From contig CM055113.1 in the NCBI GenBank assembly GCA_029204225.1, forward strand, positions 19,005,746 to 19,069,745: a stretch of 64,000 nucleotides of DNA, in the 5' to 3' direction. Below the pieces are notes generated by a model. The model was not told the origin of the DNA. It was given only the letters and a program-made list of their open reading frames with translations, and made no database searches. The stretch comes from Diphasiastrum complanatum. Taxonomy: Eukaryota; Streptophyta; Lycopodiopsida; Lycopodiales; Lycopodiaceae. The position numbers were made by a program, and so were the translations under genes. This document shows, in pieces, positions 1 through 12,032 of the stretch; within the stretch, counting starts at the first letter, position 1; each line of letters opens with the position of its first letter.

Positions 1-963
1 CAGAGCACTTTCCTGAGCTTAATCTTGGAAAAAAAATTTCTTTCGCTGCCTTGCCCTGCTCCTCGATCGCTGCTCCTACAGCTCCATTGCTGCCTTGACA
101 GCCATGCTCCATCGCTGCCCCTTGTACTCCTTCCTGCCCAGCGCTTCCCCTGCTTTGCTCCCTCTCTTCCTTGCTGCCCAGCGCTCCTCCTCCTTCCTTT
201 CCATCGCTGCCCCTGCCTTCCAACCTGTCACTTTCATCCAACATTTTCCCAGTTTGCAGCCATCTTCCACAATTATTTCCCAACCTCTCCAGCGCCCATC
301 CTCAACCACATTTCACGGAATTCCGACTTCGTTTGATATTCCAATTTGACATTTCCCTCCTGGCTGTCCAGCGCATTTTTACAGCCTTCATTTTCACTTT
401 TTCCATTTGTTGATTGTTGCCCTTTCTTAGTTGTGATAATATTGGTTTTAATAGACTAATTTGGGGTGACAACAAGAGTCTGCTCCCTCAAGTTTTCGTC
501 TATTCCTTCCACTATCATTATGGCACACACCTACCCCGAGTGAAACTGTTCAGGAAAACTTATCCGATCAGTATCGTCGCATGGATGATACCCTTTCTGA
601 CCTCGTTCTTCGCTTCGATACGGTTATGCCGGCTTTGCTACTATGCAGTCACAGATTGATTCTTTACAACCTCATGGTCCTGGCAAAGCTCGCCTTTTTC
701 CTTCATTTGGGACCCCCCCTCCATTTGGATTTCCATCTTCCTCTGCCAGTCAGCCTGCTGGTGGACCATTCATGCCACCTAACCGACCTCCTGGTTTCTT
801 TTCACGTCCCCCAGTTCCGGAGCCACACTTTGCTCGAGCCTTTCGTGATAGGGTACAGCTTGCTACCTATTCCAGTTCCTCTGATGGGAACTTTTTAGAG
901 AATTGGTTTGCTAAGCTTGACACATATTTTCAGATCTACCCTAAGACTGATCCTCAAAAGATC
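1..963 (+). mobile_element. Ty3/gypsy element, leader and 5' part of gag
   Basis: The first bases (CAGAGCAC) match the inner part of an initiator-Met primer-binding site, so the 5' LTR probably lies just outside the window. A C/T-rich leader (about 25-540) is followed by a gag frame from about 643 to 963. It carries proline-rich sequence and then the segment VQLATYSSSSDGNFLENWF. The same segment, diverged, occurs on the minus strand at 33055-33417, so both belong to one gypsy family. The gag frame stops making sense at 963, where a purine simple repeat begins. No zinc knuckle, protease or reverse transcriptase follows. This is a truncated, inactive copy. Confidence 0.7.
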
Positions 964-964
<1 letters not shown>

Positions 965-996
<32 letters not shown>

Positions 997-1015
997 AGAG
1001 GGGGGGGGCGAGGGG

Positions 1016-1104
<89 letters not shown>
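965..1104. repeat. Compound (GA)n / G-run / (CG)n array
   Basis: GA dinucleotides run from 965, then a run of Gs, then alternating CG at about 1016-1028, then uninterrupted AG to about 1104. It directly follows the broken gypsy gag frame. Open frames across it (Arg-Glu or Ser-Leu repeats) are artefacts of the repeat. Confidence 0.95.
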
Positions 1105-1109
<5 letters not shown>

Positions 1110-4100
1110 GAAAATTTTGAGAGAAAAAAGAGAGTGTGTCATTGTGAGTGAGACAGGAGTGATAGGAGAGGGATAGATAATAGATTATAGGAGAGAGAGA
1201 TATTATGGGCCCTGAAAAAGTTGTGTAGAATTTAGACAGATTATTGAACTGATTGTTTCATGAGGTACTGATTGTTTGCGATATTTTAGTATCACAGCTA
1301 GTGCTAATGATTCTTTTTGGAAATTTAAAGGACCCAATTGTTGTTAGTAAGCACTATGTCAATATCAACATCAAGACCCAAAAAAAAAACCCTAAAAGGA
1401 TTTGACAATTTAAACGGTAGCAACCAATTCAAACACATTTAAATCAATTGAATCAACCGATTCAAATCTAACCATGAAACATTGCATGATACGTTGGGAA
1501 TTCTCATTCAAGAATCACTTCCAAAAACTCACCCTCTATCATGGTGCATTTATGAGCATGATAACTTTTATGGTAAGTCTCAACCTACATCCATGCAGAA
1601 TCCTTGTCCTAGGTTTATTGTAAAGCTTACTTGGGTGCGACAAGAATGCCCCAAAAAACTTAGATGGATGACCTTCCCGAAGTCTTAAAACAAATCTAGA
1701 GAAACAAGGCTAAGCCTCCGACCTATAGGTCATAAGTCAAGAGCTAGCTCTTGGAGCTCGATATGGGCCTAGATAGCTCCTGTAGCTCATCCCTAAGAAC
1801 TTGAAACTACTAGGCATTAAGTCCAAATAATCGAGCAGTTCTAGATACCACTCTCTGTCAGGAAAGAGAGGAGTCATGGAATCATCAGAAAACTCTAGGG
1901 CAAGTCCATCAAATAGAAACCTAACAGCCTATTCCAAGAATCCAACACCAGGCCTTAGCTCCCACTACAAAGCACTATGCTTAGCTTATGGCGGTGGCCT
2001 TAGAGATTCATCAGTTCATAATGAATGTAAGCTCTTCTTTGATACAAATGAAGATTCTCGTTAGGGATAATTACATTTCTATCTCACCTTTGCAATAAGT
2101 CCAACTGGAAGGACCGTTACTACAACCTTTGTGTGGCTAGTGCTCAAGGGTCAAGCAGGTTGTCGCTAGGCTTGCCAATATACCATCGAGTTCCTTTGGC
2201 GACCATTGTCCTTTCATATGTCATAAAATGACTTGCCTTTGCCTTTGTTAACCTATGGATGGATTTCAAGTTGGATATTGGTTCGGTTGGGATTCCTTGT
2301 TATAGTGTGATGGGTGGTTGGGCTGGTTAGCTTACAATGAGATGGCATGAGTAGACTTAAGCATGTCTTGGGGAAACCACTCAAGTCGTCCTTTGAGGTT
2401 CCGACGTAACATGTGATATCAAAGCCAAATAGTTGCTCAGCTACAGGGATGTCATGGGGACGACCACTATTATGAGACTCATCATGAGATCTCTTTCTCA
2501 AGGTGCTGGCTATGAAAGTGACAGCATGGGTAGGGTCATGATCGGTGTGATTGGCAAAACAGAGACAAACTATGTTAAAACCTAAAGATCATTCTATCTA
2601 GATATTAACTATGAGAGATGACACAAAACACATCAATTGCATAACAAAATCAATCATATTTGGGGAGAATAAAGAAAGGTAGCAAACACCAAAGCTCATG
2701 CACCTTGACTATGCATGGTTTCTTCTTTGGTGATGGTGTCTTGACCTCTTACTCTGGTTGATGCACCTATTCCTATTTCAATCTATCATGTGCAATCCTT
2801 ATGCTTCATTTCGACCCATATTGTGAGGGTAAGATACAAGGTGATGTTGATACAATATTTGATGCTAATGTCCAAGACTTTGTTCATTTTTCATCTACTA
2901 TAGATTTACATATGTCAAGTGGTTGCACGTTCTTGATGGTCAGATACATATTCCAATTTGACATATGCTCGATGGTTCTCCTATTTATTATGGTCAAGTT
3001 GTGTCCTATCTAGCTCTACTTTCTACATCTCTAATTAAGATATGTGGTAGTCCTATTGATGCTTCTACAGTTCCCTTAGTGCTTGTGCATCCAATGTTAG
3101 AGGATGTCTTTCAGATGCTAGTTGATGCTTGTCTTGATGAGGTTCTTTCAAATGAGTGTCTGTGTATTCTTTGGCATCCTTTTGCTTTTTATATACGAGT
3201 TTGTTGCAATTGATGTTGGTAACATACCTTGGGTTGTTGCACAAGTGTCCATTCCAGTTGTTGTTTGTCAAGGTGATCTACTTCATGTTCCTTGCCAATT
3301 TTGGTTGTTGTATGACCAACTTATACTTCATGTTCCTTGGCATACTTGGTTGCTGCAAATCGTTGGCCTTTGATGTTGTTGCAAATCGTTGGCCTTTGAT
3401 GTTGTTGCCCAAGTTGCTAAGGAGTTGTCTATCAGTGGCATTCTTGGGCCATTTTACTGAATTGGATATCTCGATTGTTGGGCCCTACATAATGGCACTT
3501 CTCTATGGCATGCCTAGGCTATCAAAGTGCCTTGAGACAGTTTCATTCTCTCTTGGATTTCTTCTTGCATCTATTGGATTGCTTTATGCATCTACATCGG
3601 CATATAGTAGTTGCTTTTTTTGTTTTCCATGATTTCATGATCTCCATTTAAGTAGCTACATTGGAGATAATTTGTTGGGGTTTCAATTCTACATTCCTCC
3701 ATTGAGGGCCACATTTCACAACTAATGTACTATGCTTAGTGGATTTTTGTGTGGTGCTTTTAGAATACTTGTTGTGATGACTTATGTCCTCCTCTTCAAT
3801 ATCTCCATTGGTGCATGCATTTTCTAGTACTTTTATTTTCACATTTGTTTATAATTGGCTATTGCCACAACTAATGCTTGGGGGCCTCCCTTCTAGTTTT
3901 TAGGGTTTTGAGGTTTTTTTGAAAGACCAGCATTGAGGACAAACATTTTAAGTTGGGGAGTCTCTCCTAACCCTTACTACTAGTTGCCCTTATTAGCATG
4001 CGTTCATGTACTAGGCCAGTTACCATTAAGGGCATGTCCACGTACCCTAACTTGCCCTAATGTGTAAAAGGTTCCATTAAGGGCCCTCGGATAGTATATA

Positions 4101-6627
4101 AAGGGCTATTGCTTGGGCTCCTCGTGAGAGATCTCTTGTCTATGCTTAGCTACTGCTTCTAAGGCTTTTCTTCATTGATATCAATATATAAATTGAGCTA
4201 ATAACAACTATGATAACATATTTGGGCCTAAATATTCGTTCATGTACCTTTGTGCCAAAAATAAGTCTATTGAGACTATTGTACTATTGGCCTATACCAA
4301 TGGATTGATATCTCTAAGAACTTTATCCTGGGCTTACTAAAAACATAAAGACGTCATGATGCTTGTATGGCTGTAGTGTACAAGATTTCCTAAACAAAAA
4401 CATTTCATTCCAATTAAAGCGGTGCTCATGATTGTTATTATCGGAGATCTCTCAACTACACAATGTTCTCCAAAGCTAATATGTGGCAAATCATAGATAT
4501 TGAGGCACATAAGGATTAACCTTTTGGTAGGTATTCTAGGATATCCACTATTATTTAATTAAATCCCATTACATTGACTTCTTATTATCTTATGCAAGAG
4601 ACATTATTGCTATAGCATATGATCAATTGCAACATCTAAATCAACTTGTAGTAGCATAAATATGCAGTAGATAGGCACCGGTTATAGGTAGCATTTGAGG
4701 AATATGATGTATATTTGCAGCTCAGGTTTGCATAACATAACTTTGTTCAAGGTCAATTTCAAACATCCCAAGTACTATAGTCATGTCCACAGTTTTTCCA
4801 GAATTAATTATGTTACCTATCAAGTTCACATACTTACTACAACACAAAGCATTTGATATTTTTCATGTCGGCTTAATACTCGTTGCTATTGGGAGGATGA
4901 GAATCTTGTCAATGGATTTCTATAGGATTAAAGCTTTTCCCATACCTTCTAGCTTCTATTCTATAGGTTTGACTATATCATAGTCAAAAACGTCGTTCAA
5001 TGTTGCGACAAGGAGATGGTCATCCAAATCAGGTTAATGCTTGATGTCTATGCTCACACTCCTTTCCTCTAAGATCAAGCCAAATTGCTTTTATACATTG
5101 TTTAGTCACATCACCAACTTCAAATTTTAAGGAGGTCAATCAAGCAAACTTTAAATAAGGCCTAAGACACACTAACTAATTACAAGCATGTCACTTTCAA
5201 ACTAGTGACCTTGCATTATCTAATTCCAATCTTTTCATCATAAGTTGGTAACTGATAAATTTTTACAGCTGGTGTTTACATATAGCAAGCTTACGAAGGA
5301 AATAACATATAACATATAGGACTACTCTTTACATTTACCTCAGCATGGCATTCACTTCACTACATGCTCATTATATCAACCCCAATAAATAGGGGATAAA
5401 CAAGGCCACTTTTCACAATCATCATATCAATAGGCCTACTTTTATTGTTTTTTAAGAGCCCAAGTCAATATTCGCATGCTTTTGGTACATTGTGGATAGC
5501 TCAAAGGATCCGTAAACAAGAGGACCTAGGTGATGCCATTCTTAAGCCCTAATTAGCAGTTTCTTAAAGCTTTCCTAAGGGCATCCAAGGTATTATCAAT
5601 GGAGTAACGCATGGGCATCATACGATTGATTGATTTGATTTTCTTGAACTGTTTGTACAAGGCTCTATGACTCTGGTTGGATGATCATTCTGCTTTCTTA
5701 GTTGGACGTTACTTTATGTTTATTGTTTGTTGCAATTATATTTTGCATGCAAATTATATGTGAATAGTAGGTATATTTATGAACCTTATAGTACTATTTG
5801 GATGCTTCATGACTCATTTCTTGGTGATGTAGGCTATAGTGGTGGGTGCTAACAAATGAGCCATAATGATCTAGCTAGTTAGAAGATAGCGTCATCTGAC
5901 AGAGAAATGCCTTCTGTTCACATACAAACATTATGCTGATCAACGCATTTTACTTCAGGAATTATCATAGGTGTTGAAAGTAGAAAATATCTCTAGAAAG
6001 TTCTACATAACCCCACATTGAGCATCGAATATGACCATTGATGAAATTCGTTCAAAAATGTTCCCATTATGAAGGATAATGCTCCTTGAAGTGGGGAAGT
6101 AAGAAAAGGCCCTAGTTTCTACAACAAATAAGGTCCCGTTGCAATTTGACAAACAAACAATAACCTAAATAGTAAGCAAATCCTGTTTTTGCAAAGAAGA
6201 AAATGCGAAGCCCAATCTAATAGACATCAAATGGTTGGACATCACAAAAAAGGCATCAAAAAATTTTACATTGGTGCACCACAACGAAAAGGCTTAGATG
6301 GAGAGGAGGCTGCCAATTTCCAACCTCGTCAGACTGTGAAGATGACGAGATACTTGGCCATCCATAACTTTGAGACCAATTAGGACAAATCTTCTAGAAG
6401 ATTGCCAGATTTTGAGCTTAGTGCCTTTTTTGATAGAAAATGTAAATTTGAAATGTGCTGCCACAAGTGGTCCAAGATCTTAAATGCTACAATACGCTTC
6501 TTTGTTTGGTTCCATGCTTGATATACAAAAGCGTCTTGGAAAAAAACATTAAAACCTTTCTAGGACAAACCTACCCAGCTGGTATAAACAAGAACAAGAA
6601 AAGAAAGAGGTGAAGGTAGCCATGGAC
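1105..6627. other. Non-coding stretch without recognised genes
   Basis: No frame here shows a recognisable domain. Visible items are a perfect 26-bp tandem duplication (3355-3380 and 3381-3406) and a TATATAAA-type box at 4095-4102, followed about 80 bases on by AT-rich TCAATATATAAATTGA. This spacing resembles an LTR promoter/polyadenylation region, but no LTR pair was found. A degenerate minus-strand primer-binding-site-like sequence occurs near 1837-1850. Exons of the minus-strand gene at 6628-8558 could lie here unrecognised. Confidence 0.5.
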
Positions 6628-6885
6628 CTCAGCAAAATGAACAATTTGTTCAGCACGCTGCTCCTCACGTTTGCGAGCTTCTAATGCCTTTGACTCTTCA
6701 TGCATCCTCTGTCTCTCTGCATTTGCCTGATCGTAGCCTCCACCCAAGAAAATGAAAACGTTTAGTGTCATCACTTACCCAATTTAAGTAAGTGCCCATA
6801 AACAAAATTTCTGGATGATAGCATTAGGATCCTGAATAACCTTCCAAAAAAAATGGAGGAGATCTCACAAGGAAAAATGGACGGA

Positions 6886-6919
<34 letters not shown>

Positions 6920-8558
6920 ACCTGACGCCGCTGTGCACGTGCTTCTGCCTTCCTAGTGGCGGCATCCAGGTACGCCTGTGCTTCGGCCTCTATTCGACTT
7001 CTATGTGCCTCTGCAATGGCTTCGGCTCTATGATTTACCGATTTAACGAGAGACGAGAGATTGCTATCTTTTGCAAGCCCTGATCCTCCTCGTGGAGTAT
7101 GAAGTGGAGATCCTTCTGTTGTGCCACTCTAGCGAAGATGTACGAGTCAGATTGTTGCTATTTCAAAAATACGAGCAGTGTAAATCCCCGTATATGAGTA
7201 CACAGAATTTTGTGATCAAGAATCTTGCCGTATCTTGGTAGCAAATGCACTTGATTAGTATTCTACTGGAGAAAGCATTTATTTCTGTGTTTGATTTGGC
7301 TTCTAAGCTACAAGCGCATCAAAAGTTAAAAAACTGAAAATTTTGAAATCAAAGCCGGATGTTACAACGAAGATACATTAATTGTATACCGTATAAGCAT
7401 CGGAACGAAACTAGGCTATCTCCGAATGACGCGCAATGGAAGGTTTCCAAGTTGCTAGTTACCATGCATGGTTGAAAAAGAGGAAAACAATATTTTCATG
7501 AGATAAACTTATATGTGCCTTGTCACCGTGGAGTAGGAAGCTGAATAAAGTGCAGTCTGGACTACTGAAGGAAATACCAATTCATATTACGTCCACCTAT
7601 TCACAAATATAGTCTTCACAAAAGTTTGAAATGAGAAAGCGCACTACGAGAAAGGAACGTCACTACTAAATTTAGGTAAGGTAGAAAAGGTGAAAGGCTA
7701 GAACTCTTATGTTCAAAGAACCCTTTGGGGAGAAGTTGTTCAATAACTATCTACATGATATGATTCCCTTGTCACCAATTGTTGTATTACATAAACATTT
7801 CAGACAAAACATGACAAATTCAACTGATATTACAAAATTATCAGTGCAAGAGCATCTGTCAAACAGAAGCATCGTCATTCAATCAAAGAAAAAAGCAGTT
7901 TCAAAAAAGATAACACCAGGATTCGACTGCTCTATGGCATAATTACACACAAATATGGTAAAAAGAGCATAACATTATCGACTATTGATTTTAGAAGCTT
8001 TTACCTGAATAAACAATTCAGACAAAACACGACAATTTCAACTGATATTACAAAATTATCAGTGCCAAAGCATCTGTCAAACAGAAGCATCATCATTCTA
8101 TCAGAGAAGTAAACAGTTTTCGAAAAGATAACAGCAGGATTCAACTGCTCTATCTCTAGCATAAAAACACACAAACATGACAAAAAGCGCATAACAATAT
8201 CATGTATTAATTTTAGAACGACAAAGCCTTTAACTAAAACATTTCAGACAAAACACGGCAAATCAACTGATACTACAAACTTATCAGAGCAAAGGCATTT
8301 TGTCAAACAAAAGCTTCATCATTCAATCACAGAAGAAAAACACTCTCCGAAAAGATAACACCAGCAGGATTGAACTGCTTTTTCGCTAGCAGCTTCATAC
8401 ACAAATGTGGAAAAATATATCGTATTCATAACAATATATTGAAGCACTTAAATTAAGGTTGATGATTCTTTCTTCACTGCCAAGCCACAGAAATAGGCAA
8501 AGATGAATGAAGGCGTCGGTACCTGGCGCCATCCTTCTCCTGCTGCCGCATCGTCCAT
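6628..8558 (-). CDS. Unidentified coiled-coil protein gene, first three coding exons
   Basis: Three minus-strand exons join in phase. Exon 1 (8558-8523) starts at an ATG and encodes MDDAAAGEGWRQ, ending CAG before GT. Exon 2 (7128-6922, 69 aa) follows a CTAG acceptor and ends CAG before GT. Exon 3 (6726-6628, 33 aa) follows a CAG acceptor and ends GAG before GT. All three junctions are phase 0. After a Ser/Gly/Pro-rich start, the last 70 or so residues form a continuous Ala/Glu/Arg/Gln-rich helix typical of a coiled coil, which runs uninterrupted across the exon 2/3 junction. No signal peptide or known domain is visible. An out-of-frame upstream ATG lies at 8589. Past 6628 the frame becomes hydrophobic, as an intron would. 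The 3' exons were not found, so the gene is partial or broken. Function unknown. Confidence 0.55.
6891..6919. repeat. (GA)n microsatellite beside a splice donor
   Basis: A pure GA run of about 29 bases. On the minus strand it begins two bases after the GT donor of exon 2 of the coiled-coil gene, so that intron starts with a (CT)n tract. Confidence 0.9.
7794..8445. repeat. Three-copy diverged tandem repeat, period about 220 bp
   Basis: Copies begin near 7794, 8012 and 8238, each opening with a version of CAGACAAAACACGACAAATT and sharing about 150 bases of recognisable order (TATTACAAAATTATCAG, then AAACAGAAGC, then GATAACACCAGGATT). They fill the first intron of the minus-strand coiled-coil gene. 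No coding capacity is conserved between the copies. Confidence 0.8.
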
Positions 8559-8783
8559 AACCGAAGCGACGTCGTCGCCTTCGTAGCATGAGAGCAGTAG
8601 CAGGAGGAAGAGAAAAGAGAAAAGGCTACTCAACTGCTTAAGGGCCTGCCTTCCATTCTAAGGTCGTTTCCTTCCAACCTAAGGTGCCAGCCCAAAAGAT
8701 GGGCCAAAGGTTAGTCAAGTTAAATGAAGCTCAAAATAAGTAACTCTGGTCTCCCAGAGTTTGCCTCCACTTATTTCTACTTT

Positions 8784-8984
8784 CTGAGACACCACCCATA
8801 TGCGGGCGGCGTTTAAACTGGGGTAGTCAATCCCGCCCACATCGGGGATCCTTTACCATCACATCGCATTACATAAGGCAGATCTACATGTTGTATTTCT
8901 TTTTTTCGGACATCGCCCATTGTGTGGGCAGGGTTTGTCCTTGGGTGGTCAATCCCACACCAAGAGCCCTTTACCACCACACGA
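8784..8984. repeat. Two-copy diverged direct repeat
   Basis: 8784-8871 and 8905-8984 share the order: gacat/acaCC-GCCCAT, a G-rich GTGGGC-type stretch, GGTAGTCAATCCC or GGTGGTCAATCCC, then CCTTTACCA and CACACGAC. The second copy runs into the copia fragment. Confidence 0.5.
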
Positions 8985-9852
8985 CACAAAGAGCGGATTT
9001 AATAGCTTGTGTGCTATTGTTGCCAAGGCGAATGAATTTCTGGGTACTGTAAGGTGTATAGGACTCGAAACAGCCAATCAGGCTAGTCATGTGCTGAGTG
9101 GCTCCAGAATCCAGAAACCGAGAACTGTCGCCAGATGCTCCTTGATGGTTGGTCATGAAGGCATCATGATCCGCTTCTTGAATGGGCTGTGGAGCTTCTG
9201 CAACTGCATTTGCCACTTGATTCGACTGCCCTTTGCTATTGTTCTTCGCTTGAAGTATTCGGTAGTCTTGTATTTCGTGGTTGTTTCGTTTGCAGTATCT
9301 GCAGAAGAACTTCTTCTTTGTCTGCGGATTCGATTGTTCCTTGTGCTGAGCTGATTTCTGGTCTGGATTTGATGGCTTCGGGCCTTTCTTCTTCTGCTGC
9401 TTTGTCGTGCCCTTGTTGGTGTACAAGGCGTGAGAATCAGCTGAGGAACTTGAGGCTTCGTTCCTTCGCGTGTCTTCCTGCAACAACATAGTGATGACTC
9501 TCGAAAAAGTCGTGATGATCATCACCCAGCTGTCGTAAGAACTTGGCAAGCTTGTAAGCAGTTGCATCACTGCGTCTTAATCGTCTATGATAGATCCGAC
9601 AGCGGCCATTTGCCTTAGCAGGTTCTTGAATTGATTAATGTGATTCTGCAGAGAATCACCATTCGTCATCTTGAGGGAGTAGAATTTCTTCCTAAGATGT
9701 AGCTTAGAAGCTATATCTCGCACTTCGTATAGTGTGCTCAAGATGTCCCAGACTTCTTTCGATGTCTGAGCCTCGGATACATGGTCGATCTGTGTATCCG
9801 TGATGTTGAGGATGATCAGCGTGAAAGCTTTTCCATCCTTCAGCTTCCATAG
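8971..9852 (-). mobile_element. Ty1/copia fragment: gag and protease start
   Basis: Read leftwards from 9852, the translation begins LWKLKDGKAF, a copia gag motif, and continues through a UBN2-type gag domain to a stop near 9577. The frame is open again from 9570 to 8971. It holds a retroviral-type zinc knuckle, CRYCKRNNHEIQDY, in which the last cysteine is tyrosine, and an intact protease active site, FLDSGATQHMT (about 9087-9112). Integrase, reverse transcriptase and LTRs are absent. The 5' side ends abruptly at 9852/9853 against a plus-strand gypsy gag. A dead fragment. Confidence 0.85.
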
Positions 9853-11165
9853 TATGGTGGGAGGACTTAGTAGCCAAAGGAAAACAACAATTCACATGGG
9901 AGGCGGTTTGCCTAGTATTCAAGGAATACTTTCTTCCCATGTTAGATGATTATGAACATTTTCAAAACTTTCGGGATCAATTTATTCAAGATTTTCATGA
10001 GTATCTTAGTCCTCTTTATAGTGAAAAACCTCCAAAAGATACAAATGCTCATGTTCGATGATGGTTTACCTAAGGACTATTATGCGGATGTTCGAAGGAA
10101 CCAAGGTCAACACCTTAGAAGATGTTATTAGGGCTGCAAAGTTTTATGATGATACTCCTAAGCCACATAAGATTCATCACCCTAATGAGCAAAAGAAGTG
10201 GTTTCAATTTAAAAGGAAGGATAAGGAAGTTACCAACGAGGTGTCTTCCAATCCTAATTCTAAAAAACACCGCCCCAATAATTATCAAGGTGGCAAGAAG
10301 GACCTAGCGGAAGCTCAAAAGAAGAATCTCTGCTTCAAGTGCAATGAAGAGGGCCACCTTGCACGTGATTCCATAAAAAAAAAAGACTCAACCTCAGGTA
10401 TCATATTCCAAAGTAATGAGATGGATATTTCTTTTCTTAGTTCAATGCTTTATGGACCTAATGACTTAATGGTAAAATTGGAGGACATGTTGTTAATGTA
10501 CTTTTTGACATGGGATCCACTCATAGTTTTATAAATGCAAGTTTGGTGCATATGCTAAACCTCCCCCCCATCAAAAAAAAGTGAGAAGTATGTTGTGACA
10601 ATGGCATCTAGATGTAATTTCGAACCCATGGATTATGTGGTTCCTAATTTACCATTGCACATGCATGATTATGTTGAAAAACTAGAATTCCATGCTGTTA
10701 ATTTAGCAAATATGGATGTTGTTCTTGGGCAACAATGGCACTATGATAAGAATTGAAAATTGATTTTGTTGAAAACTCTTTAACTTTTATGCATGATTGT
10801 TCTTCAATAAAAATAAGTGTTAGTTTAAGTGTTGATGCTACCGGTATTAAACGTTACTCTAAGCATGAACTTAATTCTTTGATAAAGAACACATAGTATA
10901 AAGTTTATTTATGTTTTCACAAAAACTTAATTTGTTGCAATGATGATATTCTTAAACTTAATGCCATGAACTTACCTAGTGAGCACACTCTTGAATTTGA
11001 AGTCTATAGTGAACTTAGGCAAGAATTCAACGATGTTTTTCTAGACCTTGTAGGTTTACCACCTGAAAGGTTTGTAGATCACAAGGTTGACCTTATGTCG
11101 GATTCAATTCCAATTGCACATCATCCTTATAACATGAGAGCATCAGAAGAGGCTGAGGTACAAAG
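9853..11165 (+). mobile_element. Ty3/gypsy fragment: gag, zinc knuckle, protease, RT start
   Basis: The frame starts inside gag at 9855 (WWEDLVAKGKQQFTWEA) and continues with frameshifts. A zinc knuckle, CFKCNEEGHLARDS (about 10333-10374), has lost its final cysteine. A protease region near 10487-10560 reads LFDMGSTHSFIN, with DMG in place of the usual DTG. About 10966-11165 encodes the region that precedes gypsy reverse transcriptase (GLPPERFVDHKVDL), ending at EEAEVQR. The RT core, RNase H and integrase are missing. No LTR is visible at either side. Confidence 0.85.
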
Positions 11166-11699
11166 ACCGTCGAAATCTGACGTCCTACGAGTCCATCAAA
11201 ATACAATGGCCCATATGTCCGTCAGATTCCTCTAGTGTCGAATTGCAACAAGTTTGATGGGTTTTGACGAACAGAGAACTAGCAAAAATGGTATGACAGT
11301 TGTAAGGTGCAATGTCCATTGAGGTGCCACGTGGTGCCTCGATTCCATTAATGTGCCACGTGGTGTCTCTTGTGCAACACCTTATATTGTCAGATTTTGA
11401 CAGATTCTGACATCTTAAAAGTTGATTGCCACTAACTTTTCCCAACCGTTGGAGGGCTATTTTCGACATTGGCATCGGATAACAATTCATCAAAAACCAA
11501 CAAAGTATAAAATTTCACAAAATCCTTTAGAAAATTATTTTGGAAAGTGGCCGATATGTTAGTATGTGTTGCTTGTCCTTTGCAACTGGTTATTGGAAAG
11601 AGTTGATCCATGTAGGTGCATCCTTGAGTTTCAATTATTGTGCCATTGACATTTGGAGCCTTGATCTCCTTGTTGCCTATTATTGATTGAAGATGCACA
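11166..11699. other. Unassigned stretch between two retroelements
   Basis: Two short overlapping minus-strand frames (11185-11493 and 11432-11722) show no recognisable domain. The interval separates the truncated gypsy piece from the target-site duplication of the copia element. Confidence 0.4.
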
Positions 11700-11704
11700 T
11701 ATTG

Positions 11705-11978
11705 ACTTAGAATTTGCTTCAAATAGGATTACAGATCATGCTACACAGTAACACAGACAAAAAGCACTCTCCACACCAAGCTCACATAGCAACTGTATTT
11801 CTCAAAACCAAAATACATTGTACATATGATTCTTCACTGTGGCAACCCATGCATGACCCAGGTTGTCGTTGACAGGACACATGTCCCGTCGACTCGCCTC
11901 GTGGCGAGGCCAACCGATCCTTATCCACTAATAGGACCCACAGTACAGCAACACAGGAGTTCTACTTTAATTCTAACT
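11705..11978 (-). repeat. 3' LTR of the copia element
   Basis: 274 bp, starting ACTTAGAATT and ending AATTCTAACT on the plus strand. The right copy has the same ends. A perfect 6-bp stem (CTCGCC-TCGT-GGCGAG) is at 11893-11908. The termini are not the usual TG...CA. Confidence 0.92.
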
Positions 11979-12032
11979 CTCTCCCTAAAAGTAGAATCTA
12001 CTTTTTATACATCCATATACATAGCTTCAAAG

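Noticed and set aside
643-1176. 177-codon frame ending in Arg-Glu repeats
   Set aside because: Only the part to 963 is gag; the rest is the GA/CG array.
1837-1870. Primer-binding-site-like sequence on the minus strand
   Set aside because: It matches only loosely (TGGTATCTAGAAC) and no LTR pair or coding domain was found beside it.
3156-3632. 158-codon hydrophobic frame
   Set aside because: Leucine/cysteine-rich translation of T-rich DNA with an internal 26-bp duplication; no domain and no splice context.
7794-8445. CRISPR-like array
   Set aside because: Units are about 220 bp and diverged, with no short identical repeats or unique spacers, and the context is eukaryotic.
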